This document shows positions 1-8,524 of a stretch of 42,864 nucleotides of DNA, in pieces. This DNA comes from Sulfuricurvum sp. (GTDB lineage Bacteria > Campylobacterota > Campylobacteria > Campylobacterales > Sulfurimonadaceae): assembly GCA_024762585.1 (NCBI GenBank), contig JANTHE010000004.1, positions 1 to 42,864 on the forward strand. Reading direction: 5' to 3'. Under the pieces are notes generated by a model. That model saw only the letters and a list, made by a program, of their open reading frames with translations. It was not told where the DNA came from and made no database searches. The translations under genes and the position numbers were made by a program. Numbering within the stretch: the stretch's first letter is position 1; each line of letters opens with the position of its first letter.

Positions 1-2
1 CG

Positions 3-2054
3 AAAAGCGGAGTTGCAGGATTTAAAGAGCAGTTTTTAAAAATTGCGGATGATACCAGTTCTTCCAGTGATATCATCATCGGGACGAGTAGAAAGATAAC
101 TAACAATACGACTCTCCTGACACAAACAGAAGCCGAGGCTAAAAACAGTCAGCTTAGCAAGATAGACTGGTGTACCAATGGAATGACGCGTGTTAAAATT
201 TACATTCCACCATATCTGAACAGTTTTCAGGTTGCCATGCAGTATTTGCCAATTAATAACGGCCTGATGTATGCAACATTTAAACCTATCGGAACGATTG
301 ATGAATCCAGCGCTGTATCTGCAGATGAGGCTGGAACGACATTTTATGACCGGTTTTGGGCGGACCATGAGACAATTTTGGTCGCGTTTAAAACAAGTTT
401 CTCATTTGTGATGAACTCTTATGTTATGAATAAATATGGCATAGATAATACGACAGGTGGATATCTGTATTTGTCATTTGTGCAATCGGATAATATCATT
501 TCAGATAAAAAATTCGACCCGCGCTATTCGATGTCATTTTCAATCTACTACGATTTTATCAATCCGCTGACTCCGGAAATGAAACAGCAGATCCTTTCTC
601 AGATTCCGGAAGGCAGAACGGAGCCGGTTGAGATGGATCAGACGTTGATTTCCAATGAATGCAGCCAATACAGTGTTCAAAACGGTGTGGCTAATTTTAC
701 GGCAAACCCTTTCGCCATTCAGGTAGAAGATGGGGTGCCTATCGACCCTCAGCAGGCATGCGAAAGCCAGGGAAGCAGTTACCAGTATATCAATAACAAA
801 TGCTATGACACTTCTTCACAGGTATACACCTGTGAAATTACCGATGGCGGCAGATGGTCGGGCCGCTGTATCTCTCCGGCAGAAGATACCTGTAACGCCA
901 GCAGCCTGACACACTGGTACGTTGGCGGAGAACAGTGTCTCGATACTTATGATCACATCAGCAATGCAGCCAATTTCAGCGATACCCCAAAATCACTGAC
1001 GCTGGTTCAGTCGTCAAACGGTATAGAAGCCGGTGTATTCCAGGCGAACGAAGAGGGGTGGCTGACACAATTGACGCTGAAAAATCTTAGTACAACGGCA
1101 TCAAAGGTTGAAAGTGTCACTATTAACGGCCATGCCGGACAAACTCTTATCGATGCTTTTGATGTAACTCTGCCTGCCAGCAAAAGTAGTATTGTTGAAA
1201 TTAGCAGATCTGGCGGAAAAATGAGTGCCAAAGTTTATGATGAGTCTGGCGTACAGATTTCGGCACATGAAGTAGCAACTTCCGAGACAAATGGCAGTGT
1301 CGTCATTGCAACAGCGTCGTCGGATACGGTCGTTGATTTGGCCTTTGGAACAAATTTGAATAGTGTCGCCGCTTCGCAAAGCGGTGGTGGCAGCGGTGGT
1401 TCGGACGGCTTGGTTATCAATGTTCCTACCAGCAGCTCTTCAAGCTCGACAGCCTCGACAGGAGGTTCTGGCGGTGGTGCGGGAGACGGATTGAGCATAA
1501 CGACGCCGACAAGCAGTACTTCCAGCGCTGCAACTGCAGGTGGAGGCGGTGACAACCTTTCCATTACGGGCCCGACAGCATCCAGCAGCAGTGCCATGAC
1601 CGGGGGTGCTGCCTCTTCTGAAGCAGCTGCACCGGCTCCGGAACCGGCATATGACGCCATTGAAGAGAAGCTGAAAGTGCCGGATGAAACGTTTGAGATT
1701 GCCGGATGGCTTTATCACTATGATTTCAAAGATGTAAATGGTGATTATGATTATGTCTACAACAGTACTAAAAACGGGATGCTTTACCGTCTCAAGCCGA
1801 CTACTGGTGAAGAGTTGAAATGGGCACCAGTAAAAGGGATTACCCTGGAAGCAGATCAGAAAATTCTTGCCTTTGTGCTGGCGGGCGACTGGGACCGTGA
1901 CGGCAAAGGTAAAAATGACTGGGTTGTCATTAAGCCTGAGGAGAAAAAAGCCTATAATTTCAGAGGTAATATCGGTGCCGGCAAAATTGGCTGGGGCAGC
2001 GAGCCGCTGCCGGTGACCATTACGATCGACGGAAGCGAGGTAACGTTCAAGTAG
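3..2054 (+). CDS. Surface/secreted-type protein with Cys region and Ser/Gly repeats (5'-truncated)
   Basis: The frame is open from the window edge through 60 codons before the first ATG of the ORF track (183), with no stop, so the gene begins upstream and the visible part is C-terminal. A globular part is followed by a cysteine-containing stretch (Cys around NECS, QQAC, NKCYD, YTCEI, GRCIS, DTCN, EQCLD), suggesting an oxidised, extracytoplasmic fold. A low-complexity Ser/Thr/Gly linker with three imperfect repeats comes next. The end is a compact Asp/Gly-rich domain with GDWDRDGKGKNDW, which resembles calcium-binding or FG-GAP/VCBS-like loops. No membrane span, LPXTG or autotransporter barrel is visible. 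I do not recognise the family. A pilus-associated, adhesin or S-layer-like surface protein is an inference from composition only. The missing N-terminus would show whether it carries a signal peptide or a prepilin leader. Confidence 0.75.
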   Translation, partial: KSGVAGFKEQFLKIADDTSSSSDIIIGTSRKITNNTTLLTQTEAEAKNSQLSKIDWCTNGMTRVKIYIPPYLNSFQVAMQYLPINNGLMYATFKPIGTIDESSAVSADEAGTTFYDRFWADHETILVAFKTSFSFVMNSYVMNKYGIDNTTGGYLYLSFVQSDNIISDKKFDPRYSMSFSIYYDFINPLTPEMKQQILSQIPEGRTEPVEMDQTLISNECSQYSVQNGVANFTANPFAIQVEDGVPIDPQQACESQGSSYQYINNKCYDTSSQVYTCEITDGGRWSGRCISPAEDTCNASSLTHWYVGGEQCLDTYDHISNAANFSDTPKSLTLVQSSNGIEAGVFQANEEGWLTQLTLKNLSTTASKVESVTINGHAGQTLIDAFDVTLPASKSSIVEISRSGGKMSAKVYDESGVQISAHEVATSETNGSVVIATASSDTVVDLAFGTNLNSVAASQSGGGSGGSDGLVINVPTSSSSSSTASTGGSGGGAGDGLSITTPTSSTSSAATAGGGGDNLSITGPTASSSSAMTGGAASSEAAAPAPEPAYDAIEEKLKVPDETFEIAGWLYHYDFKDVNGDYDYVYNSTKNGMLYRLKPTTGEELKWAPVKGITLEADQKILAFVLAGDWDRDGKGKNDWVVIKPEEKKAYNFRGNIGAGKIGWGSEPLPVTITIDGSEVTFK
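1404..1616 (+). repeat. Three tandem imperfect repeats, DGLxIxxPT-Ser-rich
   Basis: Within the truncated CDS the peptide pattern D-(G/N)-L-x-I-x-x-P-T followed by a serine run and a glycine cluster occurs three times. The units start at 1404, 1485 and 1551, so they are 27 and 22 codons apart. Variants are DGLVINVPTSSSSSS, DGLSITTPTSSTSS and DNLSITGPTASSSS. The nucleotide copies have diverged, so this is old coding repetition rather than a recent slippage tract. Confidence 0.8.
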
Positions 2055-2059
2055 CGTTA

Positions 2060-2085
2060 CAAAAAGCAATTGGCTCTATAGCCAA
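2060..2085 (-). terminator. Rho-independent terminator of the DEAD-box helicase gene
   Basis: Read on the minus strand, a TTGGCT/AGCCAA stem with a four-base loop is followed by TTGCTTTTTG. It lies downstream of the helicase stop codon. The stem is only 6 bp. Confidence 0.55.
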
Positions 2086-2102
2086 ATAGAACACTCCAAT
2101 TC

Positions 2103-2125
2103 GCCGCCTTTCGGCGGCTTCCCTA
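2103..2125 (+). terminator. GC-rich hairpin between convergent genes
   Basis: GCCGCC TTTC GGCGGC forms a 6-bp all-GC stem with a tetraloop, followed by TTCCCT. It lies 48 bases after the stop of the upstream plus-strand gene. The T tract is poor, so termination here is plausible but weakly supported. Confidence 0.45.
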
Positions 2126-2133
2126 TGATAAAT

Positions 2134-3612
2134 TCAGCGCGGATTTCTGCCGCCGCTGTTTCTTCGATTACGGTTGAAATTTCCTCTGCGGCGATTTCCG
2201 CCGCTTCTTCTTCCGCCTTTGTTGTTGCGTTCCATTGCCGACATGATCTTGTCCAGCCGCTGTTTGGAGACCCCGATATTCTGTGGACCTTTGACATTTA
2301 AGCGCTGCATCAGCAGCGAAATAAGCTTGAGCGCAATCTGGGTCTGGTCGATGTCTTCGCCAAGGGCTTCGAGTACATTGAGCGCTTCGTCATAGATTTT
2401 CTGCTTCTCTATCTCTTCGACCAATCGCCCCGTCTGGCGTGACTGTACCTGAGATTTGGTCGGGATGAAGTCATGCGCCATCTGCGTTCCCACGATTTTT
2501 CGAATGCGCTGAAGCTCTTTGAACTCAAGCGGCGTCACCAGTGTAATGGCGACACCCTTTTGCCCCGCGCGCCCCGTCCGGCCAATACGGTGAACGTAGC
2601 TTTCAGGATCGAAAGGGATATGAAAGTTGATGACGTGGCTGACATCGTCAATATGAATACCCCGCGCGGCGACGTCGGTGGCGACAAGGATGTCGACGGC
2701 GTTCTCTTTTAAACCCCTGATGACCGATTCGCGCTGGCGCTGCTCCATATCGCCGTGCAGCCCTTTGGCGTTATAGCCCACCGAGGAGAGAACATTGGCG
2801 AGGCGGTCCACTTCGCGCTTGGTGCGGCAGAAGACGATGGTCTTCTCCAGTTCCTCCGCATCCAGAAGGCGGATGATGGCGTCATCGCGTTCGTTCTCTT
2901 CAATCACGTAGTACTGCTGTGCGATGTCTTTGTTCGTCTTCTCCTCTTTGGTGATGGCGACAAACGCAGGATCGACCAGGATGCGTTCGGCCAGTTTTTT
3001 GATCAGCGGGGGCATGGTGGCTGAAAAAAGCAGGGTTTGGCGGTCGCTGGGAAGGTAGTCGAAAATCTCGTTGATATCGTCTAAAAAACCCATGTCCAGC
3101 ATTTCGTCCGCCTCATCGAGGATGACGGTCGAGGGAGTAAAATCTTCAAGCATATTGCGTTTGAGAATGTCTTTGAGGCGTCCCGGCGTGGCGATGACGA
3201 CCTGCGCACCGCGCTCGATCAGGCCGATCTGGCGATTGTATGAACTGCCTCCATATACGGTGACGGTGTGAATGCCCAGTTTCTTGCCATACTTGAACAG
3301 TTCGTCGCTGACCTGGTTGGCCAGTTCTCGGGTGGGGACGATGATGAGTGCTTCAACTCCGCGGTCAAGCGCCATTTTGTTCAATGTCGGCAGGCCGAAC
3401 GCGGCGGTTTTTCCGGTACCGGTGTGTGCCTGTCCGACAACGTCGCGTCCTTCGAGCACGAGCGGAATGGCCTGCTGCTGGATGGGGCTGGGTACTTTGA
3501 AGCCGGCATAGCGGATGCTCTGCATGATCTCAGGCTTGAGACCGAAATCGTCAAAAGTGGCACTGTTTTCTACTACTGCAGTCTCAGGTGTATCAATGGT
3601 TTGTGGTTGCAT
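2134..3612 (-). CDS. DEAD-box ATP-dependent RNA helicase
   Basis: This is a superfamily 2 RNA helicase that unwinds RNA duplexes using ATP, probably acting in ribosome assembly and mRNA turnover. From the chosen start (492 residues) the Q-motif region PSPIQQQAIP is near residue 41, Walker A AHTGTGKT near 62-69, and VILDEADEMLD, SAT and HRIGRTGRAGQ follow in order. The C-terminus is a basic tail rich in Arg, Asn and Gly (GGRRSGGNRRRGNFNRNRR), typical of RNA-chaperone extensions of the CsdA/RhlE/DeaD type. The ORF-track start at 3645 has no ribosome binding site. The ATG at 3612 follows AAGAGAGAAA and yields the usual MQPQT-like N-terminus, so I use it. An extended -10 box about 120 bases upstream implies a long leader. 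Exact orthology (csdA, rhlE or other) is not decided. Confidence 0.93.
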   Translation of the reverse strand: MQPQTIDTPETAVVENSATFDDFGLKPEIMQSIRYAGFKVPSPIQQQAIPLVLEGRDVVGQAHTGTGKTAAFGLPTLNKMALDRGVEALIIVPTRELANQVSDELFKYGKKLGIHTVTVYGGSSYNRQIGLIERGAQVVIATPGRLKDILKRNMLEDFTPSTVILDEADEMLDMGFLDDINEIFDYLPSDRQTLLFSATMPPLIKKLAERILVDPAFVAITKEEKTNKDIAQQYYVIEENERDDAIIRLLDAEELEKTIVFCRTKREVDRLANVLSSVGYNAKGLHGDMEQRQRESVIRGLKENAVDILVATDVAARGIHIDDVSHVINFHIPFDPESYVHRIGRTGRAGQKGVAITLVTPLEFKELQRIRKIVGTQMAHDFIPTKSQVQSRQTGRLVEEIEKQKIYDEALNVLEALGEDIDQTQIALKLISLLMQRLNVKGPQNIGVSKQRLDKIMSAMERNNKGGRRSGGNRRRGNFNRNRRNSGGRNPR

Positions 3613-3734
3613 TTTCTCTCTTATGCGGACACGCCAAACCATCATGCGACTGCGAGTAACAGATCAAAATTTGTATTTTTGAATATAAAGCAAGAAGAGA
3701 CAGTCTATCGGTGCCCAGTTGTAAATTTTGTGAA

Positions 3735-3740
3735 ATTATA
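3735..3740 (-). promoter_or_regulatory. Extended -10 box for the RNA helicase gene
   Basis: On the minus strand the sequence reads TTGCTATAATTTC, a perfect TATAAT preceded by the extended TGC. It would start transcription about 115 bases before the helicase ATG, giving a long 5' leader. No clear -35 hexamer is seen, as is usual for housekeeping promoters of this phylum. Confidence 0.55.
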
Positions 3741-3801
3741 GCAAAACTTTAGTAAAAGCGCGCAAACGCGCAGTTATGTTCGCCCTTTAACTTTGTTTTG
3801 A

Positions 3802-3807
3802 TAAAAT
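3802..3807 (+). promoter_or_regulatory. Extended -10 box for bamD-lon
   Basis: TGATAAAAT (TG-n-TAAAAT) lies 38 bases upstream of the bamD ATG, in the divergent region shared with the helicase. Confidence 0.45.
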
Positions 3808-3845
3808 GACTGCCACTTTTCAGGTGGGTTAGGAGTCTCTTTAGG

Positions 3846-4598
3846 ATGATTATCAAAACAATTTTGAGTCTAATACTGCTGCTGTTACTGTGGGGCTGTA
3901 CCAAAGAGCTTGAAGAGTACAATAAACCGGCAGCGTACTGGTATGGCAAGATGATAGATGCCATTTCCAACGGTAACCTTGACAAGGCCGACAACTATTA
4001 CAGCTCACTGCAAAGCGAGCATATCGGTTCTCCTTTGCTGCCCGAAGCAACGATGATTATGGCGATGTCACATCTGCAGTATGAAGAGTATTTGCTTGCA
4101 GAGCACTTTTTGACCGAGTATACCAAACGTTATGCAACACTGCAGGAGCGCGAGTATGCGGAATTCATGAAAGTCAAGGCCAAGTATATGGCTCTGCCCA
4201 ATCCCCGGCGGGATCAGGGGCTGATTGATGCAGCGATCCATGAAGGAGAGACGTTTAAACAGCACTATTCGGATTCGATCTATTATCCGGTCGTTGACAC
4301 GATGGTGACGCGGCTCTATCTGGCCGAAGCGTCGCTTGATGAATCCATTGCCGAGTTGTATGAACGACTGGACAAGCCAAAGGGCGCAGAGTTTTATCGT
4401 GGTAAGCGGCCGGAACCGTGGATAGAGTGGAATAAAGTGGACAGTGCGCAAAGTGCGTGGTATCGCCGTATGTTTGAAGGCGACGGCCACGGCAGCTGGT
4501 ACGCATTCATCATTCCGGACACGCAGAGTGTCGTATCGCGTCATCGTGACAACAGTGCTATGGGGCTCGAGCGAGATATGTCCGATGCGATGCAGTGA
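3846..4598 (+). CDS. bamD: Outer-membrane assembly lipoprotein BamD
   Basis: This is the periplasm-facing lipoprotein of the BAM complex, which folds beta-barrel proteins into the outer membrane together with BamA. The N-terminus has a hydrophobic signal ending in LLWGC, a type II lipobox, so the lipid-bearing Cys is near residue 17. What follows is alpha-helical with TPR-like pairs (AAYWYGKMIDAISNGNLDKADNYY; EEYLLAEHFLTEYTKRY), matching the BamD fold. Its 250 residues are close to the usual length of about 245. AGGAG lies 10 bases before the ATG. lon follows after about 60 bases, so the two are probably co-transcribed, coupling an envelope-assembly gene to a protease gene. A generic TPR lipoprotein is the main alternative. 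Confidence 0.85.
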   Translation: MIIKTILSLILLLLLWGCTKELEEYNKPAAYWYGKMIDAISNGNLDKADNYYSSLQSEHIGSPLLPEATMIMAMSHLQYEEYLLAEHFLTEYTKRYATLQEREYAEFMKVKAKYMALPNPRRDQGLIDAAIHEGETFKQHYSDSIYYPVVDTMVTRLYLAEASLDESIAELYERLDKPKGAEFYRGKRPEPWIEWNKVDSAQSAWYRRMFEGDGHGSWYAFIIPDTQSVVSRHRDNSAMGLERDMSDAMQ

Positions 4599-4661
4599 AG
4601 CAAAGAATATCTACGCCGCTGGCGCAATAAAACAATTAACAAGTAACAAGGATGAAGAGTG

Positions 4662-7085
4662 ATGCAACTGGATGATTATGCTAGTTTCCCGACAGCACTG
4701 CCGGTCTTATACGAAGATGAGCTATTTTTATACCCGTTTATGATTTCACCGCTTTTTTTAAGCGATGAAGCCAATATCGATGCGGCAACGTATGCGATCG
4801 AAAATGATTCGCTGGTGATTGTCTGCCCTACGAAAGAGGGCAAAGAGGGTGAACGCGATGCCGAGAGTATCTATGATGCCGGGGTCATCGGCTCCATCAT
4901 GCGCAAGGTTTCTTTGCCAGATGGCCGGGTGAAAGTTCTTTTTCAGGGACTTGCGCGCGGCAAGATACTGGGCGAAAGTGATCTGAAGCCGTTGCGGGTC
5001 TTGGTGGATACCATCGATCCTAAACCGCTTAATGAAATCAAGATGGATGCGATTCTTGAAGTCGTGCGCGAGAAGGTAAGAGCCTTGTCGCAGGTAAGCA
5101 ACCTCTTCCCGCCTGACCTGATGCGTACGATTGAGGAGACACAGGAATACAACCGCATCGCAGACCTCATTTGCAGTACGGTCAAACTCCCCAAACAGCG
5201 TGCATACGAGATGTTTGTCGAATCCGACACGGAGAAGCGCCTGCTGCTGCTGATCGATTTTCTGATCGAGGAGATCGAGGCCGGTAAGCTGCAACGGGAG
5301 ATCCGCTCCAAGGTCAACAGCAAAATGGAGCAGATAAACAAAGAGTATTTTCTCAAAGAGCAGCTCAAAGAGATCCAGCAGGAACTCGGGGTCGATAACC
5401 AGCGCGAAGAAGAGATCGAAGAGTACCGCGCACAGCTTGAAGCCAAAAAAGAGGCAATGGGCGAGGAGGCGTACAAAGAGGTCTCCAAGCAGATCGAGCG
5501 CTTTGCGCGGCTGCATCCCGATTCGGCCGATGCAGGGATGATCCAGGGGTATCTGGAGTGGGTACTGGAGATTCCGTTTGGCAAACTCTCCAAAAAGGCG
5601 CTCAAAATCGAAAATGTCGAAAGCCAGCTCGACGCCGATCACTTCTCGCTTGAAAAACCAAAAAAACGGATTGCGGAGTTTTTTGCAGTCAAAGAGCTGA
5701 TGGAATTGCGCGGCAAGAGCGCACAAAAAGGCAGCAGCGCCATCTTGTGTTTTGCGGGCCCTCCCGGTGTGGGCAAGACTTCACTGGCAAACTCCATCGC
5801 CACGGCGCTCAAGCGGCCGCTGGTGCGTATCGCGCTGGGCGGACTGGAAGACGTCAATGAGCTGCGCGGCCATCGGCGCACCTATATCGGGGCGATGCCC
5901 GGGCGCATTGTGCAGGGAATTATCGATGCCAAGAAGATGAACCCGGTGGTCGTGCTCGATGAGATCGACAAGGTCGGCATGTCGCACCGCGGAGACCCGA
6001 CGGCGGTCTTGCTCGAGATTCTCGACCCCGAACAAAACAGCCATTTCCGCGACTATTTCGTTAACTTCGACATCGACCTGAGTCAGATCATCTTTATTGC
6101 CACCGCCAACGACGTGGGGCGCATCCCGGCACCGTTGCGCGACCGGATGGAATTCATCGGGGTCAGCAGCTACACGCCGCAGGAGAAGTTCGAGATCGCC
6201 AAGCGCTACCTCCTGCCGCAAGAGCTGAAAAAGCATGGGCTGAAAAAGCAGGAAGTCACCATCTCTGCGCCCGCGCTCAAGGAGCTGATCCACAGTTATA
6301 CCCGAGAGGCCGGTGTGCGTAATCTCCGTCGCCGGATTGCCGACATTGCCCGAAAATCGGCCAAGATGATTTTGGAAGACCCGTCGATTGTCAAAGTGTC
6401 CGTGTCGGTCAAAAACCTGAAGGATTTCATGGATAAAACCGTGTTTGAAATTGAAAAGACAGACAAAGTGGACCGCGTCGGCGTTGTCAACGGGCTGGCC
6501 TGGACGTCGGTCGGGGGCGATGTGCTCAAGATCGAGACCATTCGGATCAAGGGCAAGGGACAGATGCAGCTTACCGGCAGTCTGGGCGAAGTGATGAAAG
6601 AGTCCGCGCGCATTGCAATGAGCGTGGTCAAGACCCTGATAGACAACGGGAAAGTGAAGGTGGACCATGCCATCATCCCAAAAACCCTCAAAGAGCGCGA
6701 AGAGCAGGTGGTTATCGATGCGAGTGAAGTATATAAACGCTACGACCTGCACATCCATGTGCCTGACGGTGCGACACCCAAGGACGGACCAAGCGCCGGG
6801 ATTGCCATGAGCACGGCGATTGCGTCGATTCTGAGCAACAAGAAGGTGCGCGCGGGCATCGCCATGACCGGTGAAGTATCGCTCAGCGGAAACGTGCTGC
6901 CCATTGGCGGACTCAAAGAGAAGCTGATCGCAGCGCACAAGGCCGGGATGCATACCGCATTGATTCCGAAAAAGAACTATGAACGGGACCTTGACGAGAT
7001 TCCGGATGAGGTCAAGCAGAGCGTCACTATCGTCCCTGTCGAGCGTATCGAAGAGGTGATCAAACTGACGCTTCTGCCGGAGTAG
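4662..7085 (+). CDS. lon: ATP-dependent Lon protease
   Basis: Cytoplasmic AAA+ serine protease that degrades misfolded and regulatory proteins. Visible parts are an N-terminal substrate-binding domain with the coiled-coil [10 protein letters not shown] region, then Walker [10 protein letters not shown] near residue 365 and Walker [10 protein letters not shown]. The proteolytic domain carries the catalytic Ser in KDGPSAG (about residue 711) and the Lys in [10 protein letters not shown] (about 753). Length of about 807 residues fits full-length Lon. GTG at 4659 and ATG at 4662 are adjacent; I take the ATG, with AAGGA upstream, but the two differ by one residue only. No CIRCE-like heat-shock element is evident in the short gap after bamD. 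Confidence 0.97.
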   Translation: MQLDDYASFPTALPVLYEDELFLYPFMISPLFLSDEANIDAATYAIENDSLVIVCPTKEGKEGERDAESIYDAGVIGSIMRKVSLPDGRVKVLFQGLARGKILGESDLKPLRVLVDTIDPKPLNEIKMDAILEVVREKVRALSQVSNLFPPDLMRTIEETQEYNRIADLICSTVKLPKQRAYEMFVESDTEKRLLLLIDFLIEEIEAGKLQREIRSKVNSKMEQINKEYFLKEQLKEIQQELGVDNQREEEIEEYRAQLEAKKEAMGEEAYKEVSKQIERFARLHPDSADAGMIQGYLEWVLEIPFGKLSKKALKIENVESQLDADHFSLEKPKKRIAEFFAVKELMELRGKSAQKGSSAILCFAGPPGVGKTSLANSIATALKRPLVRIALGGLEDVNELRGHRRTYIGAMPGRIVQGIIDAKKMNPVVVLDEIDKVGMSHRGDPTAVLLEILDPEQNSHFRDYFVNFDIDLSQIIFIATANDVGRIPAPLRDRMEFIGVSSYTPQEKFEIAKRYLLPQELKKHGLKKQEVTISAPALKELIHSYTREAGVRNLRRRIADIARKSAKMILEDPSIVKVSVSVKNLKDFMDKTVFEIEKTDKVDRVGVVNGLAWTSVGGDVLKIETIRIKGKGQMQLTGSLGEVMKESARIAMSVVKTLIDNGKVKVDHAIIPKTLKEREEQVVIDASEVYKRYDLHIHVPDGATPKDGPSAGIAMSTAIASILSNKKVRAGIAMTGEVSLSGNVLPIGGLKEKLIAAHKAGMHTALIPKKNYERDLDEIPDEVKQSVTIVPVERIEEVIKLTLLPE

Positions 7086-7123
7086 CCGCCGGAGCGTTTA
7101 CTGCCCCCTAATCATTTTCTCAC

Positions 7124-7129
7124 TATAAT
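7124..7129 (+). promoter_or_regulatory. -10 box immediately before rmuC
   Basis: A perfect TATAAT ends six bases before the rmuC ATG (TATAAT-CTCTCC-ATG). A transcript starting about 7 bases downstream would begin at the ATG itself, and no Shine-Dalgarno sequence is present. This suggests a leaderless mRNA. Confidence 0.5.
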
Positions 7130-7135
7130 CTCTCC

Positions 7136-8524
7136 ATGTCAGAACTCATTGACCCGAATCTTCTTTATTTGCTGTCACTGATGCTGGTACTCGTCATTAT
7201 GGTATTTTACCTCTTGTGGGCGTTGCGACAAAGTGAACGAGTGCGGCGAGAGGAAGATGAGGGGTTCCGCCGACGCGAAGAGGAAATGCTTGCGCGCATG
7301 AATCATTCCGAACAAGAGCGCGTTCGTAATGGCGATGCGCTGATGCGTTCGGAGCAAGAGGCGGCTCAGCTGCGCGAAACAACAGACTCTCTGCGCGGTG
7401 AGCTGGGCCAATCGCAGACAAGGTACGGTGAGCTTGAGCGTGATTTTGCCGTTTTGCATACCCGTTTCGAAGAGGCACAGCGTCAGCATGGCGAACAGAT
7501 TCGGCTGCTTGAAGAGGCCAAGGCGTCTCTCGCATCGCAGTTCGAAAATCTTGCGAACAAAATATTCGAACAAAAATCCAAGACTTTCGATGCTGCCAAT
7601 CAGCAGCAGCTATCGCTGCTGCTTAAACCGTTTCGCGAACAGATCGACACCTTTGCCAAGCAGACGCAAAGCCGCTACATGGAAGAGAGCAGGGAGCGTC
7701 ACTTGCTCAAAAACGAGATCGAACGCCTCAAGGCGCTCAATGAGCGGATTGCCGAGGATGCTCTGAACCTCACCAACGCGCTCAAAGGTGAGAACAAGAC
7801 GCAGGGGAACTGGGGAGAGATCGTGCTCGAGCGCGTACTGGAGAGCTCGGGGCTCCGAGCAGGGCATGAATACGAAACCCAGGGAACCTACAAAGACGAG
7901 AAGGGGAGTATGCTTCGCCCCGACGTGGTTGTTTTCCTGCCGCAGGAGCGCTGTGTGATCATTGATTCCAAGGTCTCTTTGGTGGCCTACGAACAGTTCA
8001 TGAGCAGCGATGATCCTGAGAAAAAGGGCCGGGCGCTGAAACAGCATATTGCCTCGCTGAACGCGCACATCAAAGGGCTTTCGGAGAAACGCTATGAAAA
8101 CCTGCCCGAGATGCGTACGCTCGACTTTGTGCTGCTTTTCATGCCGATCGAGGGGGCGTTTCACCTGGCGCTTCAGCATGATGCAGGCTTTTTCAAGCGC
8201 GCATACGATGCACGCATCATCGTCGTCAGTCCCTCGACGCTGCTGGCAACGCTGCGAACCATCGAAAATATCTGGCGCAGCGAACGCCAGCAGCAAAACG
8301 CTGAGCAGATAGCACGGCAGGCGGAGGCGCTGTATGACAAATTCGTCGGTTTCGTTGAAGACATGGACCGCATCGGGGAGCAGCTGGGGAAAACCCGGGT
8401 ACAGTGGGAAGGGGCGATGAACAAACTGAGTTCGGGCAAAGGCAACCTGATTCGCAGGGCCGAACAGATGAAGAAGCTTGGGCTGAGTCCCAAGAAGTCG
8501 CTGCCGCATCAGGAGGAGGAGTGA
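7136..8524 (+). CDS. rmuC: RmuC-family protein (putative DNA recombination/nuclease-fold factor)
   Basis: RmuC limits recombination at inverted repeats in E. coli and has a restriction-endonuclease-like fold; its biochemical activity is not firmly established. The 462-residue protein has an N-terminal membrane anchor (residues about 8-28), then a long Glu/Gln/Arg-rich coiled coil (about 35-200). The conserved RmuC core follows, with NWGEIVLERVLESSGL and RPDVVVFLPQ..VIIDSKVSL, the latter resembling the nuclease-fold D..xDxK signature. The gene has no ribosome binding site and sits directly behind a -10 box, so its mRNA may be leaderless. Its stop codon overlaps the GTG of the next gene, indicating translational coupling. 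Confidence 0.93.
   Translation: MSELIDPNLLYLLSLMLVLVIMVFYLLWALRQSERVRREEDEGFRRREEEMLARMNHSEQERVRNGDALMRSEQEAAQLRETTDSLRGELGQSQTRYGELERDFAVLHTRFEEAQRQHGEQIRLLEEAKASLASQFENLANKIFEQKSKTFDAANQQQLSLLLKPFREQIDTFAKQTQSRYMEESRERHLLKNEIERLKALNERIAEDALNLTNALKGENKTQGNWGEIVLERVLESSGLRAGHEYETQGTYKDEKGSMLRPDVVVFLPQERCVIIDSKVSLVAYEQFMSSDDPEKKGRALKQHIASLNAHIKGLSEKRYENLPEMRTLDFVLLFMPIEGAFHLALQHDAGFFKRAYDARIIVVSPSTLLATLRTIENIWRSERQQQNAEQIARQAEALYDKFVGFVEDMDRIGEQLGKTRVQWEGAMNKLSSGKGNLIRRAEQMKKLGLSPKKSLPHQEEE

Noticed and set aside
1404-1616. CRISPR-like or satellite repeat
   Set aside because: Repeats are diverged at DNA level, of unequal spacing, in frame and within a coding region.
2134-2297. ORF 2076-2297 (minus strand, 73 residues)
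   Set aside because: It overlaps the helicase C-terminus in another frame with low-complexity Ala/Glu content; it is a shadow of the Arg-rich tail.
5781-6953. 390-residue minus-strand ORF inside lon
   Set aside because: Opposite strand to Lon catalytic and ATPase motifs; no recognisable domain, no ribosome binding site.
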